Position numbers and translations under genes: made by a program. This document shows positions 13,452 to 21,865 of a stretch of DNA of 24,288 bases, one piece after another (position 1 is the stretch's first letter; each line of letters starts with the position of its first letter). Under the pieces are notes generated by a model. The model did not search any database, had not been told where the DNA came from, and saw nothing but the letters and a program-made list of their open reading frames with translations. The DNA comes from Desulfobulbaceae bacterium UBA5611 (GTDB lineage: Bacteria; Desulfobacterota; Desulfobulbia; Desulfobulbales; Desulfocapsaceae), in assembly GCA_002424635.1 (NCBI GenBank), contig DIKT01000035.1, positions 6,781 through 31,068 of the forward strand, given 5' to 3'.

Positions 13452-15731
13452 TTATCGCGCCTTATAGGTAAAGACCAGTTTATGCTCCTCCAAATCCACC
13501 AAGGCCACTCCGCCTTTAGTCAGGGCGCCAAAAAGGATCTCATCGGTCAGCACATCAGCGACCTCCGCCATGATCAGGCGGCGGAGCGGTCTGGCGCCAT
13601 AGTCAGGATCATAGCCCTTGGTGGCCAGATAGTGACGGGCCGCGGCGCTGAGGGTGATCGTTATCTTCCGGACTGCCAGCTGCACCTGCAGTTCAACAAT
13701 CATCTTATCAACCACTTTTTCGACGGCTTCGGCATTCAAGGCCCCAAAAGAGATGATCGCATCCAGCCGGTTACGGAACTCGGGGGCAAACAAAGACTTG
13801 ACCGCCTTTTGATCCCGTCCTTTTTTTTCGGTGACAAAACCAATAGGGGTATTGCTCATCTCCCGGGCCCCGGCGTTGGTGGTCATAATCAGGATGACAT
13901 TGCGGAAATCGGCCTTCCGCCCGGAATTATCGGTCAGGGTGGAGTGATCCATCACCTGCAGCAGGATGGAGAAGATATCAGCATGGGCCTTTTCAATCTC
14001 ATCCAGCAGGAGCACGGTATAGGGATGCTTACGAATGGCCTCGGTAAGCATGCCGCCCTGATCAAAACCGATATAGCCGGGAGGTGCACCGATGAGACGG
14101 GCCACCGCATGTTTTTCCATATATTCACTCATGTCAAAACGCTCAAAATGAATACCCAGGGTCTGGGCCAGCTGCCTGGCCACCTCGGTCTTGCCGACGC
14201 CGGTGGGCCCGGCAAAGAGAAAACAACCTGTAGGCGACTGCGGATGGCCAAGACCGGCCCGCGCCCTTTTAATCGCCCCGGCCACCGTATCGATAGCCTG
14301 ATCCTGCCCGAAAATCTTGCCTTTCATGGTGGTGGCCAGCTCTTTTAAAGAACCAAGCTGGGCATTGTCGCCACTCTTGGCCGGCACTCTGGCCATCCGC
14401 GAGACCACCGCCTCCACATCCCGGACAGTGACGATTCTATCGATCTTACCGGCCAGACGAAAACTCGACCCCACTTCATCAAGCACATCAATAGCCTTGT
14501 CCGGCAGAAAACGATCGTTGATATAACGATCAGCCAGTTCAGCCATGGCCTTGATGGCTGTGGCGGCATATTTGACCTGATGATGCTGTTCATATTTGCT
14601 CTGTAAGCCATGCAGGATCTGCCGGGTTTCCTCGACAGAAGGCTCTTCGACATCGATCTTCTGAAAACGGCGGGACAGGGCCCGATCCTTCTCAATATTA
14701 TTTTTATACTCTTCATAGGTGGTCGAGCCGATACAGCGCAGGATCCCTGACTGCAGAGCCGGTTTCAACAGGTTGGAGGCATCCATTGAACCGCCGCTGG
14801 TGGAGCCGGCCCCGACTATGGTATGGATCTCATCGATAAAGAGAATGGCATTTTTCTGGCGCTCCACCGCCTCGACCACCGCCTTCATCCGCTTTTCAAA
14901 ATCGCCGCGATATTTGGTGCCGGCCACCATGGTGCCCATATCGAGCAGATAGATGTTGGTATCCTGCAACAGGTCAGGGACCTGCGCCTTATGGCCGGCA
15001 GCCCGGGCCACACTGTCATCATGAATGCGCAGGGCCAGACCTTCGGCAATGGCCGTCTTGCCGACCCCGGGTTCACCCACCAGCAGAGGATTGTTCTTTT
15101 TCCGCCGGCACAGCACCTGCATCATCCGGTTTACTTCCATATAACGGCCGATCAGAGGATCAAGGTGACCGCCAGCGGCCCGATGGGTCAGATTAACCGT
15201 AAATTCCTGGAGGATCTTTTCATCCTTATCGGTCTCGGTAGCCTCAGGCCCCGTCGCCGGCCCGGCTGGTACCCGCGGCAGCGGCTCTTTCTGCAGGCCC
15301 TCGGAGGGCAGACCATGGGAGATATATTCAATGACGGCCAGACGGCCGACACCTTCCGAACCGAGAAAATAAACGGCATGCGATTCCGCTTCCGACAAAA
15401 TAGCCGCCAGCAGATCACCACTGTCCACTTCTGACTTGCCACAACTCTGGACATGAGAGACCGCCCGCTGCAAGACCCGGTTAAAGGCCATGGTCTGAGC
15501 CGGCTCACTGGGACCGATGGTCCCGAGGACCGGCAGCTCGCCCTTGAAAAAGGCCTCCAGGCGTTCCTTCAGGTTCTCAATTGAGCCCCCACAATGACTG
15601 ATAATGTGGTTGGTCAATTCATCGTAGAGCAGGCCATATAGCATATGCTCCACGGTTACATATTCATTCCTGTAATTCTTGGCCTCTCTTATGGCCCTGA
15701 CCAGAGCTTTTTCCAATGTTTTACTCAGCAT
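13452..15731 (-). CDS. clpA: ATP-dependent Clp protease ATP-binding subunit ClpA
   Basis: 759 residues, the usual ClpA length. The N-terminal Clp domain (1-145) precedes two AAA+ modules. D1 has Walker A GEPGVGKT (219-226) and Walker B ILFIDE (296-301). D2 has Walker A GPTGVGKT (508-515) and Walker B VLLLDE. The ClpP-docking tripeptide is IGF (630-632) in the loop NTPIGFVTEKKG, so the product should dock on ClpP. There is no ClpB-type middle coiled coil. ClpA unfolds substrates and feeds them to ClpP; with ClpS it handles N-degron proteins. The next gene upstream is clpS, 96 bp away, the standard pairing. ATG at 15731 after GGTGAAAGAAG. A palindrome in the clpS-clpA gap may give clpA its own control. 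Confidence 0.97.
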   Translation of the reverse strand: MLSKTLEKALVRAIREAKNYRNEYVTVEHMLYGLLYDELTNHIISHCGGSIENLKERLEAFFKGELPVLGTIGPSEPAQTMAFNRVLQRAVSHVQSCGKSEVDSGDLLAAILSEAESHAVYFLGSEGVGRLAVIEYISHGLPSEGLQKEPLPRVPAGPATGPEATETDKDEKILQEFTVNLTHRAAGGHLDPLIGRYMEVNRMMQVLCRRKKNNPLLVGEPGVGKTAIAEGLALRIHDDSVARAAGHKAQVPDLLQDTNIYLLDMGTMVAGTKYRGDFEKRMKAVVEAVERQKNAILFIDEIHTIVGAGSTSGGSMDASNLLKPALQSGILRCIGSTTYEEYKNNIEKDRALSRRFQKIDVEEPSVEETRQILHGLQSKYEQHHQVKYAATAIKAMAELADRYINDRFLPDKAIDVLDEVGSSFRLAGKIDRIVTVRDVEAVVSRMARVPAKSGDNAQLGSLKELATTMKGKIFGQDQAIDTVAGAIKRARAGLGHPQSPTGCFLFAGPTGVGKTEVARQLAQTLGIHFERFDMSEYMEKHAVARLIGAPPGYIGFDQGGMLTEAIRKHPYTVLLLDEIEKAHADIFSILLQVMDHSTLTDNSGRKADFRNVILIMTTNAGAREMSNTPIGFVTEKKGRDQKAVKSLFAPEFRNRLDAIISFGALNAEAVEKVVDKMIVELQVQLAVRKITITLSAAARHYLATKGYDPDYGARPLRRLIMAEVADVLTDEILFGALTKGGVALVDLEEHKLVFTYKAR

Positions 15732-15795
15732 CTTCTTTCACCATATTTACAATAAAAGGAACAACGATCACCGCTGCACCATTGTTTTTTTATTT

Positions 15796-15817
15796 TATTC
15801 AGTATTTAAACTGAATA
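15796..15817. promoter_or_regulatory. Perfect palindrome in the clpS-clpA gap
   Basis: TATTCAGT-atttaa-ACTGAATA has perfect 8-bp arms. It lies 10 bp after the clpS stop and about 65 bp before the clpA start, next to a T-rich stretch on the plus strand. On the minus strand it is followed by A-rich rather than T-rich sequence, so it is more likely an operator or attenuating hairpin than a terminator. Confidence 0.35.
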
Positions 15818-15827
15818 CTTCGTCCTC

Positions 15828-16142
15828 CTACAGCTTTTCCAGGGAACAACGTAAAGGAAAACCATTTTGTCGGGCCAGATGGTGCACCAGTTCGATCTTG
15901 GTCTCACATATCTCCAAAGTATAAATACCGGCAACCCCGACCCCTAACTGATGCACGTCAAGCATGATCCTGGTTGCCGCCACCGCTGTCTTACCAAAAA
16001 TATTCTCCAGAATGAGAACTACAAAGTCCATGGAAGTATAATCATCGTTATGGAGAAGCGCTTTATAAAGAGAGGGCTCATGAACTTTCTGCCTTTCTTT
16101 GGTGGCTGCTGAGCCCTTAAATTGATCTTTGCTTTTACTCAT
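15828..16142 (-). CDS. clpS: ClpS, N-degron adaptor of ClpAP
   Basis: 104 residues, close to the 106 of E. coli ClpS. The N-degron pocket is intact: H31-N32-D33-D34-Y35 in LLHNDDYTSMDFVV and H64 in MLDVHQLG. The C-terminal part, with EICETKIELVHHLARQNGFP and CSLEKL, follows the family closely. The flexible N-terminal extension (1-22), which enters the ClpA pore in characterised systems, is present. ClpS delivers proteins with N-terminal Leu, Phe, Tyr or Trp to ClpAP. ATG at 16142, with a weak Shine-Dalgarno, 12 bp after holA and upstream of clpA on the same strand, so co-expression with both is expected. Confidence 0.96.
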   Translation of the reverse strand: MSKSKDQFKGSAATKERQKVHEPSLYKALLHNDDYTSMDFVVLILENIFGKTAVAATRIMLDVHQLGVGVAGIYTLEICETKIELVHHLARQNGFPLRCSLEKL

Positions 16143-16154
16143 ATCTTATTATGG

Positions 16155-17525
16155 TTATTGTTCAACATTATTACCGGCGACCATGGCGAGAAACAGCTCT
16201 TCCAGAAGCAATGTCGACGGCAGGGACGATCCTTTGAGCTGGAACTCAGTTTTTAAAAGAAGAGCCAGCCACTCCTTCAATTGCGGACAGGAAAACTCTG
16301 CCGCTTTACTAAAGCTCATGAACAGGGCATAAGGATGACCTTTCAAGACCTCAGACCATTCCCCTTTTTCCTTGAGTGCCGGTAGATAGACATCCTGAAA
16401 CTGCCGGGCCGCCATCCCCCGCTGCCAGGCAGGACTGGCCTGCAACTGCATGGAACGGAAGAGAAGAATCTTTCTTATATAATTGCGCATGGTAGCCAAA
16501 ATAGCAAGGGCATGAATTCCATTTTCCAGCAGACGACCCAGAATGACCAGCGTAGCAGCCAGATTTTTTTTGCCAAAGGCCTCAGTTAATTCAAAGAGGG
16601 CATCTTCTCTGGTCCGGCCCACCATCGCCTCAAGATCGGCGCAACTGATCACCGGTCGGTCCAGCGCAAACAGGGCTACCTTTTCCAGCTCCATGACCAC
16701 GGCCACCGGATGAAAACCGACCCGTTCAAAAAGCATTTCCAGGGCGCGGGGTTCAATTTTTTTGTGGAAAGTGGCAAGAGTCCTCAGCGCCAGCTCGCGC
16801 AAGACCTCTTTCTGCTCTTTCTGGGCGGCAGCACCGGCCCCGGTATCAATGGAACAATCAACGACAAGACCGTTCTTCTTGATGAAGGTAAAAAGCTGTT
16901 TTCTCTTATCAACACTTTCGGCGCTGAGAACAAGAAGATTCTGCTTTGGCAAGCCCTTGGTAAAAGCAGTCACATAGCGATCTGCCAGACTGACTGCCCC
17001 TTCACCCCTGGCGCCGGTCTGTGATCCGGTCGCCATGAGCAGATTATCAGCCCAGCCCAGGTCGGCAGCTGGCTTAGCAAAGCTGAATAGCTGCTGCCAC
17101 TGATCAGGACCAATATTCGTCAGAGTCTCATCGGCACCCAAGGCCGCCAGCGTGACCAGGCTCTGCAGCTGCTGCCGAGCCGGCCCCTGCCGGCCCGCCT
17201 CATGGGCGAGCATGGCCTTATGCCAGATATCCTTGGCCACCGCCTTGGAGTGAAACAGGCGGCTGTCCGTCACCCGATAGAGCTGGCGGCCCGGCAGGAG
17301 ACTGAAATTCATGATCTGGCCCAGGGTGCGGCCCGGATCTTCCTGATCGCCGTCAATAATATGGACCACACCCCCGAACTTGGCGAGCAGGGCCTGCTGC
17401 AGCATATCGGCGGCCTCACGGCACAGATACCTCTCACCGAAGAAGAGAATCAGCTGCGTCTCCTGTGCCTCCTGCCCGCCGGCTGCCAGCCAGGCGGCCA
17501 GTTCGTTGCGTTTAATCTGGGCCAT
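16155..17525 (-). CDS. holA: DNA polymerase III subunit delta (HolA), enlarged
   Basis: 456 residues against about 340 for E. coli HolA. The N-terminal AAA+-like domain (LILFFGERYLCREAADMLQQ) and the C-terminal helical part (LEAMVGRTREDALFELTEAFG, then LLENGIHALAILATMRNYIRKILLF) are recognisable. HolA opens the sliding clamp within the clamp loader and does not hydrolyse ATP, consistent with the lack of a Walker A motif. The extra length lies mainly between residues 100 and 185, a Gln/Ala/Gly-rich insertion, and is not obviously a separate domain. ATG at 17525, only 2 bp after the stop of the upstream 863-residue protein, and 12 bp before clpS. In many Gram-negatives holA follows lptE; here the upstream neighbour is different and unknown. 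Confidence 0.9.
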   Translation of the reverse strand: MAQIKRNELAAWLAAGGQEAQETQLILFFGERYLCREAADMLQQALLAKFGGVVHIIDGDQEDPGRTLGQIMNFSLLPGRQLYRVTDSRLFHSKAVAKDIWHKAMLAHEAGRQGPARQQLQSLVTLAALGADETLTNIGPDQWQQLFSFAKPAADLGWADNLLMATGSQTGARGEGAVSLADRYVTAFTKGLPKQNLLVLSAESVDKRKQLFTFIKKNGLVVDCSIDTGAGAAAQKEQKEVLRELALRTLATFHKKIEPRALEMLFERVGFHPVAVVMELEKVALFALDRPVISCADLEAMVGRTREDALFELTEAFGKKNLAATLVILGRLLENGIHALAILATMRNYIRKILLFRSMQLQASPAWQRGMAARQFQDVYLPALKEKGEWSEVLKGHPYALFMSFSKAAEFSCPQLKEWLALLLKTEFQLKGSSLPSTLLLEELFLAMVAGNNVEQ

Positions 17526-17527
17526 GA

Positions 17528-20119
17528 TCAGTCAACGCTTACTCGTATGGCCGGGACAGGAGCCGCTGCCCCAAGACCAGGAGTCGGCACCTCAGCCTGT
17601 TGACTGATCATTTCGCTGTCCTTTTTCTCGATCTGCTTTTGATCCATGATCTTATGGAGGATGGCCGGCAGGGAGCCGGGCTGCAGATACTCTTCGCCCA
17701 TGCCGTGTTTAAAGATTTTTGCGGCCTGATCACTGACTTGTTGCCAGCTCAGACTATCGGCCCGCGAAGCCACCAGCTCGAACAGGAGCTGATTATATGG
17801 ATCATTAATAATGGCCTTGCCGGTACCCACCGTGGCCAGAATATCCACTTTATTATGAAAAAAAGTGGCCAGCTCTGAATAAGCGCGAATGCCGCCACAG
17901 GAACCCAGACTCATAAATCGTTGTTTGCTGACCAGATCTTCCGGGGTCACTGCTCCTGACTTCACCAGTTCCTGCAGAGGATTAAGTAACTGCTCTTTGC
18001 GCCAGTAACTATGGCCGCGCTGGGCGAACATCTCATGGCCGCCCTTCAAAAACTGGCGGAGCAGCTCCTGTTGGTGCCGTACATCATGGTAGACGACTAC
18101 AGAATGGGAAATCTCCACCCCGTTTATCTGCTTCACCCAATCAACCACCAAAGGATACCTGGTCTGCAGCTGCAGAATCTGGCCCAGATTCTGCGACGCC
18201 GAGCCAAACAGGGCCTTTAACTGCAAACCTGCGGCCTTACCTTGAGGAGTACCAGCATCCAGCAGCGAAAAGGAGTGAGACAGCCGCGGCCGATAGCCAT
18301 GGGCCATCAGATACTGACAATTAGAGCGAAACGACTGACTGCCATCGTCATCATTTTGAAAGACCGACAGACTGCTCAGCTTACCATCAGTCTTCCACTG
18401 AGAAAAACTGGTGGTCACATATTGGCCGAGATCGACAATGCCATACTCCGACATCATCAACCTGATCCTGATCTTGTCGACTTCACCGACCAGCTGGGGA
18501 TATTCCTGGACATAATATTGCAGGATTACCCGCAACTGCTTGGAAAATATGGTATTTTCATCCCGGATGGCAGTCAGCATCTTGGCAATAAGATAAGTAC
18601 GGGTCTGCGGTTCGATGGTCTGCAGCAGGGTCATAAAGGTGGCGGAAAAGAGGATCAGGCTGTTTTCATCCTGAAAGGCGGATGCCGCCACCAGATCAAG
18701 GACCTGCTGCTGCTGTGGCACCTGGGCCGGAAAGAAGACGGTCAATTTGCCTTTCTGGGCCAGACTGATAATAAAATCAGAGACATGACTATTCGACGGA
18801 TCAATGGTCTTGAGAAAGGTCAGCAGGTTACCGCCAAAGCGGGTATCTATTCTCTCTTTCAGGACCGGCACCAGGATCTCACGAAAAGAGGAGTCATAAA
18901 GATCGCTGCCCCGGGACAGCAGGATATAGGCATTAGCGGTGGTGCAATCCTTGGCCGCCTGGAGACGGGCAGCCGAGGTGGCCCGACGCAGGGCCGCAAT
19001 CGCTGCCCCTCGGCCGGCGCCAAGGGCCGTTGAGAATTCACCGTTGAAGCGGGCCTGCATCTTGGGATCCAGGCGCTGGAAGATTTCGCGCAGGCGGCTG
19101 ACCGGACATGATGACAGCACCCTGATGCCCACTTCCTGACCATTGGGCTCGGTGATATCATGCAGGTTATTAATCTTCCAGATCAGATGATCGGCAGCCT
19201 CAGCAAAGGCCTGGAGCAACTGGCTCTTATCGGCCGCATTATAAGAAAAAAACAGGGCCTCCTGAAGTTCCTGCGAAACCGTAAAATATTGGGCCAGCCA
19301 GACAAGCGAGGCCTCCGGCGTCACTCCCGGCAACTGAAACAAAGAGCGGGCATTCGCGGCATCGGTATTGGACAGCCTTTGCAGATAGCTCATATTCACC
19401 AGGGCCGCGGCAGGAGTCATACCGACAAGCTGGCAACTCTTCTCGGTAGCCCAACACTGTTTCTCCGTCATCTGATCAATAAGTACTAACCCTTGATCGA
19501 CAGTGGCCGGCTTTTGCCCCGGCACCTCCAAAAAGGCTTTAAAGGCCCAGAGCTCCGGTTCTGTTAAAGAGGGCAAGCGATCAATAAGCCTTAGCATATG
19601 GGCCGGCAGCAGGTCGCTTGTCTGGCCGATGGCCAGCACTACCCGGGCTGAAACATAATTCAAGCCACCAAGCTTCTCCAGCAGCTGCCAGGCCAAATCA
19701 TTATTGACGCCGGACAACTTGGCAAAATGCTCAAGCACCACCAGATTATTAAAAGATATCCGGGCCTGAGGCAACCTGTGCAGGGTATTCAGCACCTCCT
19801 CAACGGTCGTTGACGGCAAGTCGGCAAAGACTCGAAGGACACGCATATCCGTATAATTCAGCCCATTGACCAGCTCCCTGACCTGGGCCTGCTGGTTAGC
19901 AGCCATCGGCACCCCGGCCACAACTTCCATCGTCTGCAAAGCGGCCTGCTCCAGGGCCAGATCGCCTTTTTTTTGCCCGCTCTGACCATCATCTATTTTA
20001 CCACTGCTCTCGCCGAAGCCGGCAATGGCAATAGGGGTCCATGACAAAACGAGCAGTAAGGTAATACCGCAAAACAGGACCAGTTCAGGTAATAATTGTT
20101 TTAAATTCTGCATTTTCAC
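17528..20119 (-). CDS. Large exported protein with C-terminal caspase-like (clan CD) H/C motif
   Basis: 863 residues from a GTG at 20119 (ATG at 20113 is an alternative; neither has a good ribosome-binding site). Residues 8-35 form a signal peptide or membrane anchor (LLPELVLFCGITLLLVLSWT). The body is largely helical, with loose repeats ending LPxxxxxxxxxLxxLxRLP. Residues about 665-775 differ: a VVVYHD strand, FAQRGHSYWR (H703), FMSLGSCGGIRAY (C741), then DILATVGTGKAIINDP. A His after Gly and a Cys in an xSCGG turn, 38 residues apart and each after a hydrophobic strand, is the layout of clan CD peptidases (caspases, gingipains). This is an inference from motif geometry. The stop lies 2 bp before holA, so the two are coupled. 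No named family is recognised; location is probably the periplasm. Confidence 0.72.
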   Translation of the reverse strand: MKMQNLKQLLPELVLFCGITLLLVLSWTPIAIAGFGESSGKIDDGQSGQKKGDLALEQAALQTMEVVAGVPMAANQQAQVRELVNGLNYTDMRVLRVFADLPSTTVEEVLNTLHRLPQARISFNNLVVLEHFAKLSGVNNDLAWQLLEKLGGLNYVSARVVLAIGQTSDLLPAHMLRLIDRLPSLTEPELWAFKAFLEVPGQKPATVDQGLVLIDQMTEKQCWATEKSCQLVGMTPAAALVNMSYLQRLSNTDAANARSLFQLPGVTPEASLVWLAQYFTVSQELQEALFFSYNAADKSQLLQAFAEAADHLIWKINNLHDITEPNGQEVGIRVLSSCPVSRLREIFQRLDPKMQARFNGEFSTALGAGRGAAIAALRRATSAARLQAAKDCTTANAYILLSRGSDLYDSSFREILVPVLKERIDTRFGGNLLTFLKTIDPSNSHVSDFIISLAQKGKLTVFFPAQVPQQQQVLDLVAASAFQDENSLILFSATFMTLLQTIEPQTRTYLIAKMLTAIRDENTIFSKQLRVILQYYVQEYPQLVGEVDKIRIRLMMSEYGIVDLGQYVTTSFSQWKTDGKLSSLSVFQNDDDGSQSFRSNCQYLMAHGYRPRLSHSFSLLDAGTPQGKAAGLQLKALFGSASQNLGQILQLQTRYPLVVDWVKQINGVEISHSVVVYHDVRHQQELLRQFLKGGHEMFAQRGHSYWRKEQLLNPLQELVKSGAVTPEDLVSKQRFMSLGSCGGIRAYSELATFFHNKVDILATVGTGKAIINDPYNQLLFELVASRADSLSWQQVSDQAAKIFKHGMGEEYLQPGSLPAILHKIMDQKQIEKKDSEMISQQAEVPTPGLGAAAPVPAIRVSVD

Positions 20120-20288
20120 TTGTTCACATTAATTTTAAGAACCGTTACATTAATAACGACATTGGCTTATTCTGTGTAATACTGGCAATATTAGAATAGA
20201 ACCTTTTGCCTTCATTGCTTGTTAAGCCTTACGTAAGAAAAAAAAACAATATTAATCATTTCCTCATCAACTGTAAAACAAACTTTTC

Positions 20289-21227
20289 ATGCAAGCACAC
20301 CATCTGCGACTTCTTCCTGTGCTCAGCCTGATTCTGGCCATGTTCCTCTGGGGCAGTTCTTTTATTGCCATGAAACTGGCCTTTCAGGATTATCACCCCA
20401 TGGTGGTCATGTTCGGCCGCATGACGGTGGCCTCGCTGGCCTTTCTCTTTTTTCTGCCCCGGTTTAAAAAGATCCATATCCGCCGCCAGGACCGGCATCT
20501 CTTTATCATCATGGCAGCCAGCGAGCCTTGCCTTTATTTCTTCTTTGAGGCCCTGGCCCTGCAGCATACCAGCGCCGCCCAGGCCTCCATGATCACCATT
20601 ATGCTGCCGCTGCTGATCACCATCGCCTCTGTCTGGTTTCTTGGTGAAAAGACCTCCGCACAGACCCTGACTGGACTTGTTCTGGCCATGGGCGGGGCGA
20701 TCTTGCTCAGTATCGGCGGCGCAGCAACCGAGCAGGCACCCGCCCCCCTCCTCGGCAATTTCTATGAATTCCTGGCCATGCTCTGCGCCACTGTCTATAC
20801 CATCACCATAAAACGGCTCACTGCCCGCTATCCAGCCCTTTATCTCACAGCCATTCAGGCCTGGATCGGTGTTTTCTTTTTTGCCCCATTTCTGGCTCTG
20901 CCCCAAGTGCCGTTCCCCCGCTCCTTTCTTCTCTTGCCCCTGTCTGCCATTATCTACCTGGGCCTGGCCGTTACCCTGGTCGCCTACTTCCTCTATAACT
21001 TCGCCCTGACTCACATGGAGGCCAGCAAAAGTTCAATCTTCATAACCCTGATTCCCCTGTTCACTCTGTTGCTCAGCAGGATCATCTTGCAAGAATCTTT
21101 TACCCTGCTGCAGTATATTGGCGGTTGCGCTTTGTTTTCCGGAGTATTAGTCAGTCAAGGTTTTTTTTATCAGGCAGCCAGAGGCTTTCTGGCAGGCAGA
21201 AAAAATAGTCAAGGAGCAGACCAATGA
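20289..21227 (+). CDS. EamA/DMT-family transporter
   Basis: 312 residues with ten predicted helices in two EamA repeats. Repeat 1 begins LILAMFLWGSSFIAMKLAFQ and ends at LTGLVLAMGGAILLSIGG. Repeat 2 runs from NFYEFLAMLCATVYTITIKR to YIGGCALFSGVLVSQGFF. The closing motif SSIFITLIPLFTLLLSRIILQE is typical of the family. Members export amino acids or other metabolites across the inner membrane; the substrate is not predictable. The ATG at 20289 has no clear Shine-Dalgarno, but no better start exists before the first helix. It is divergent from the 863-residue protein gene, and its stop overlaps the start of the rubrerythrin-like gene (ATGA), so the two form an operon. Confidence 0.9.
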   Translation: MQAHHLRLLPVLSLILAMFLWGSSFIAMKLAFQDYHPMVVMFGRMTVASLAFLFFLPRFKKIHIRRQDRHLFIIMAASEPCLYFFFEALALQHTSAAQASMITIMLPLLITIASVWFLGEKTSAQTLTGLVLAMGGAILLSIGGAATEQAPAPLLGNFYEFLAMLCATVYTITIKRLTARYPALYLTAIQAWIGVFFFAPFLALPQVPFPRSFLLLPLSAIIYLGLAVTLVAYFLYNFALTHMEASKSSIFITLIPLFTLLLSRIILQESFTLLQYIGGCALFSGVLVSQGFFYQAARGFLAGRKNSQGADQ

Positions 21228-21733
21228 AACAAATACTCGAGGACCAGCTGCAGCAGCTCTTTTTGCAAATGACATTGGGCTCAGCCCGTAAGAAAATCTA
21301 CGCCATGCGGGCAACAAAAGAGGGGCAGCATGAACTAGCGCACCTCTTTTCCGCCATCAGCAGCTCAGAGGCCGCCCAGGCCGCCCGTATTCTTATGCAG
21401 CTGCGCGGTCGGACCGGTTCTCATGAACATAACCGCCTTCTGGCCCTTGAACAGGAGATCCCGGCCACCATCGCCTCTTGCGAGAAAATAGCCCAGCTGG
21501 CAGACGACTGGGAGGACAAGGCCATCCATGGCGTCTGCGCTCAGTCTGCCAAGGTGCAGCGGATGCATCTGAATTTACACAAGAAGTTGGAGAGGAGAAG
21601 CGGGCCGGACCAAAACCAGGTGAGCAGCTATCATGTCTGCCGGTTCTGCGGGTTTATCATGGCCGATAAGGCCCCGGACAACTGTCCGATATGCACCGCC
21701 CCGGCCAGTCGTTTCCAGCAGGTGCCAGCCTGA
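21224..21733 (+). CDS. Rubrerythrin-like protein with degenerate diiron site and rubredoxin-type C-terminus
   Basis: 169 residues. Residues 1-130 follow the rubrerythrin four-helix pattern (LGSARKKIYAMRATKEGQHE, LAHLFSAISSSEAAQAARIL). Residues 138-165 carry a rubredoxin-like iron site, CRFCGFIMADKAPDNCPICT (C-x2-C and C-x2-C). Against classical rubrerythrin, the helix-1 Glu (GES) is Leu, the ExxH of helix 2 is ExxQ, and the second-half EKQHE motif becomes AKVQRMH. Most diiron ligands therefore seem lost. The usual peroxide-reductase activity is doubtful; an electron-transfer or structural role of the rubredoxin part is possible. ATG at 21224 overlaps the transporter stop and has AGGAG with about 8 bases of spacing. 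Family is fairly sure; activity is not. Confidence 0.82.
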   Translation: MKQILEDQLQQLFLQMTLGSARKKIYAMRATKEGQHELAHLFSAISSSEAAQAARILMQLRGRTGSHEHNRLLALEQEIPATIASCEKIAQLADDWEDKAIHGVCAQSAKVQRMHLNLHKKLERRSGPDQNQVSSYHVCRFCGFIMADKAPDNCPICTAPASRFQQVPA

Positions 21734-21763
21734 ATAAAAAAAGACCTGTTATTTAGGCACCAT

Positions 21764-21785
21764 GGGCGAGCCACCGGCGTCGCCC
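21764..21785. repeat. REP-like palindrome between convergent genes
   Basis: GGGCGA-(10)-TCGCCC followed by CCTACC, inside a 132-bp gap between the convergent rubrerythrin-like and hydrogenase large-subunit genes. Short GGGGCGA...TCGCCC hairpins are a common interspersed repeat type in environmental proteobacteria; that it is repeated elsewhere in this genome is inferred. It could also stop transcription from either side. Confidence 0.45.
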
Positions 21786-21865
21786 CTACCGGGTAAGCGA
21801 ACCCTGTTTGTTGGAGTTTAAGAGACCGGGCAATGATGACCTGTAATAGCGAGGATCAATGTATT

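Noticed and set aside
13428..14348. Plus-strand open frame of 306 codons
   Set aside because: It is antisense to clpA, whose protein is unmistakable; the translation is rich in His/Gly/Gln and shows no domain.
18242..19033. Plus-strand open frame of 263 codons
   Set aside because: Antisense to the 863-residue protein gene, with the biased composition of a shadow frame and no ribosome-binding site.
20256..21014. Minus-strand open frame of 252 codons over the EamA gene
   Set aside because: Gly/Gln/Glu/Lys/His-rich antisense translation; the opposite strand encodes a clear ten-helix transporter.
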